Source of the DNA: DASUTB01 sp036374835
GTDB lineage: Bacteria > Actinomycetota > Actinomycetes > Jiangellales > Jiangellaceae
DNA length: 33,799 nucleotides
NCBI GenBank assembly: GCA_036374835.1
Contig: DASUTB010000095.1
Span: forward strand, 1 to 33,799
Direction of reading: 5' to 3'
Shown: positions 32,892 through 33,799 of the stretch, piece after piece
Numbering within the stretch: the stretch's first letter is position 1
Layout: every line of letters starts with the position of its first letter
Made by a program: the position numbers and the translations under genes
The notes under the pieces: model-generated
Database searches by the model: none
The model's input: only the letters and a program-made list of their open reading frames with translations
What the model was told of the DNA's origin: nothing

Positions 32892-33479
32892 ATGTCCGAC
32901 TTCACGATCAAAGCGCTCACGCCGGAGACGTTCGACGACTTCGCCGCTGTCGTCGAACGGAACAAGGGCATGTTTGCCAGTTGCTGGTGCACGAAGTTCC
33001 ATCCCGACTGCGCGGAGAAGGGCCAGAGCGCCGAGGGGAACCGGGCGCTCAAGCAACGTCTGGTGGCCGAAGGGATCGCGCACGCGGCGCTGGTCTACGA
33101 CGGTGACCGGGCCGTCGCCTGGGCGGAGTACGGAACACCCGAGGAGCTGCCCAGCATCCAGCACCGCAAGGAGTACCTTGCCACTGCCGAGCGACTGCCC
33201 GACTACCGGGTCACCTGCATCCTGGTCGAACGCGGCCTTCGCGGTCAGGGCCTCGCGGCGATCGCCCTGCGCGGAGCCGTCGAGCTGATCGCGCAGGCCG
33301 GCGGCGGCCTGGTCGAGGGCTACCCGCACGACACCGGCGGGGTCCGGAAGAAGAACTCGTCGTTCCTCTACAACGGCACCCGCACGATGTACGAGCGCGA
33401 GGGCTTCACCTACGACCGGCCCAAGGGCCAGGGCAACTGCGTGATGGTGCGCGACGTGGCCCCGAGCACGCGCAACTGA
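32892..33479 (+). CDS. GNAT family N-acetyltransferase
   Basis: The 195-residue protein has a GNAT fold. The N-terminal part has MFASCWCTKFHPDC, a Cys-rich segment shared by a group of actinobacterial acetyltransferases; VTCILVERGLRGQGLAAIAL is motif A, where R-G-Q-G-L-A binds the acetyl-CoA pyrophosphate; and SFLYNGTRTMYEREGFTYDR is the C-terminal YxxxGF motif. It should acetylate an amine on an antibiotic, metabolite or protein. The start is chosen 16 codons inside the longest frame, at a -10 box in leaderless position. It is divergent from the DinB-like gene, with about 320 bases between that hold no supported gene. Confidence 0.9.
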   Translation: MSDFTIKALTPETFDDFAAVVERNKGMFASCWCTKFHPDCAEKGQSAEGNRALKQRLVAEGIAHAALVYDGDRAVAWAEYGTPEELPSIQHRKEYLATAERLPDYRVTCILVERGLRGQGLAAIALRGAVELIAQAGGGLVEGYPHDTGGVRKKNSSFLYNGTRTMYEREGFTYDRPKGQGNCVMVRDVAPSTRN

Positions 33480-33523
33480 ACCCGGTCCAGCGCTCCACGC
33501 GGAGACGACGGCTACCCGGCCCG

Positions 33524-33568
33524 CGCCGTCTCTACGAGTCGCTCGGCTTCTCCACGATTGCGCGTACG
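33524..33568 (+). pseudogene. Possible C-terminal scrap of a second GNAT acetyltransferase
   Basis: Fifteen codons read RRLYESLGFSTIART, the usual C-terminal motif of GNAT enzymes (N-x-x-A-x-x-L-Y-x-x-x-G-F). No start or N-terminal part is present. It follows the intact acetyltransferase by 44 bases and may come from a lost neighbour. The match is short. Confidence 0.35.
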
Positions 33569-33626
33569 TGCAATAATCAGCCGATCAAACCTGCCACCAG
33601 ACTGCGTCTGCGCAGGTCACACATAG

Positions 33627-33702
33627 AGTCGGCGAGGGGACTCGAACCACTAACCGCTCGATTACAAGACGAGTGCCACCCACCTCACCTGGCCACTACC
33701 AG
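33627..33702 (-). tRNA. Degenerate tRNA-Thr(UGU)-like sequence or tRNA 3' fragment
   Basis: On the minus strand, from position 8 on, tRNA parts come in order: D arm GCCA...TGGC, anticodon arm CTCGTCTTGTAATCGAG with anticodon TGT, 5-base variable loop CGGTT, T arm AGTGG-TTCGAGT-CCCCT, and acceptor 3' strand CGCCGAC plus T. Faults: the 5' acceptor strand pairs at only 3 of 7 positions, T31-T39 and one T-stem pair are mismatched, and no CCA is encoded. It is probably a pseudo-tRNA or the 3' copy left at an attachment site. Confidence 0.5.
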
Positions 33703-33746
33703 CACAAACAGCCACAGCGCCGACCCCACAACCCGCCGACAACCTC

Positions 33747-33790
33747 ATTGATCACTCGGATTCGTGTCACAAACTCGTGTCACGATCAAT
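33747..33790. repeat. Nested repeats beside the tRNA-like sequence
   Basis: TCGTGTCAC occurs twice, 13 bases apart (33762-33770 and 33775-33783). They sit inside a 7-bp inverted repeat, ATTGATC (33747-33753) and GATCAAT (33784-33790). Such arrays serve as integrase arm sites or repressor operators in mobile elements; here the role is unknown. Confidence 0.4.
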
Positions 33791-33799
33791 TTTCGGCCA

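Noticed and set aside
32574..33329. Upstream extension of the DinB/DUF664 frame
   Set aside because: It lies antisense to the GNAT gene, with no family similarity. The DUF664 match begins at the ATG at 32573.
1..33799. CRISPR arrays, insertion sequences with transposase, rRNA genes
   Set aside because: No regular repeat-spacer array, no transposase with a recognisable catalytic motif and no rRNA sequence were seen on reading both strands.

Overview
The window is GC-rich throughout. It carries families typical of Actinomycetota: an XRE-DUF5753 regulator with a DUF397 partner, an ECF42-type sigma factor with a DGPF protein, a DUF574 methyltransferase remnant, a DtxR/IdeR-like iron box, and many GTG or apparently leaderless starts. 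It is most likely a chromosomal segment of a soil or environmental actinomycete. The genus cannot be named from the sequence. The segment looks like accessory chromosome: many short, unrelated transcription units, few long operons, and several broken genes.

Layout. 1-1677: 3' part of a fused secDF. 1758-4334 (minus): an unusual single protein joining an adenylation domain, a carrier domain and a membrane acyltransferase-3 domain, behind an iron-box-like operator. 4509-5465: MoaB-MoaE molybdenum cofactor fusion. 5692-6014: cold-shock gene with a strong terminator. 6285-9374: CE7 acetyl esterase, VWA lipoprotein, YnfA-like membrane protein. 9445-12039: TPR-LuxR regulator and SAM methyltransferase. 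12162-13501 (minus): DUF397 protein and XRE-DUF5753 regulator with repeated operator-like sequences. 13872-16886: DUF1684 protein, aldo/keto reductase, a broken LuxR regulator, EamA transporter. 17000-19187: ECF42 sigma module and a truncated DUF574 methyltransferase. 19358-23671: secreted subtilisin-like protease, sulfotransferase, ZIP metal transporter. 23948-27840: molybdopterin oxidoreductase, two-component system, polytopic membrane protein. 27841-29962: a decayed region with a truncated mraY that runs straight into a fragment of a fatty acid desaturase, plus a tiny membrane protein. 29963-33479: intact fatty acid desaturase, small anchored protein, DinB/DUF664 protein, GNAT acetyltransferase. 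33524-33799: GNAT fragment, a degenerate tRNA-Thr(UGU)-like sequence and repeats that resemble the edge of an integrated element.

How genes may work together. MoaB-MoaE makes the cofactor that the sulfite-oxidase-like enzyme at 23948 needs, although the two are 18 kb apart. The DGPF gene and the ECF42 sigma gene overlap and have a plausible cognate promoter in front. The kinase and regulator at 24807-26707 probably act on the membrane protein that follows. The XRE and DUF397 genes share a nearly identical 16-base motif upstream.

Strongest candidates for something new: (1) the A-carrier-acyltransferase-3 fusion, which would place activation, tethering and membrane transfer of an acyl group in one polypeptide under possible iron control; (2) a 51-base element found directly after the stop codons of both secDF and the cold-shock gene, with conserved ends and a changed but still paired central hairpin; (3) the mraY/desaturase mosaic and the tRNA-like right edge, which point to past recombination.
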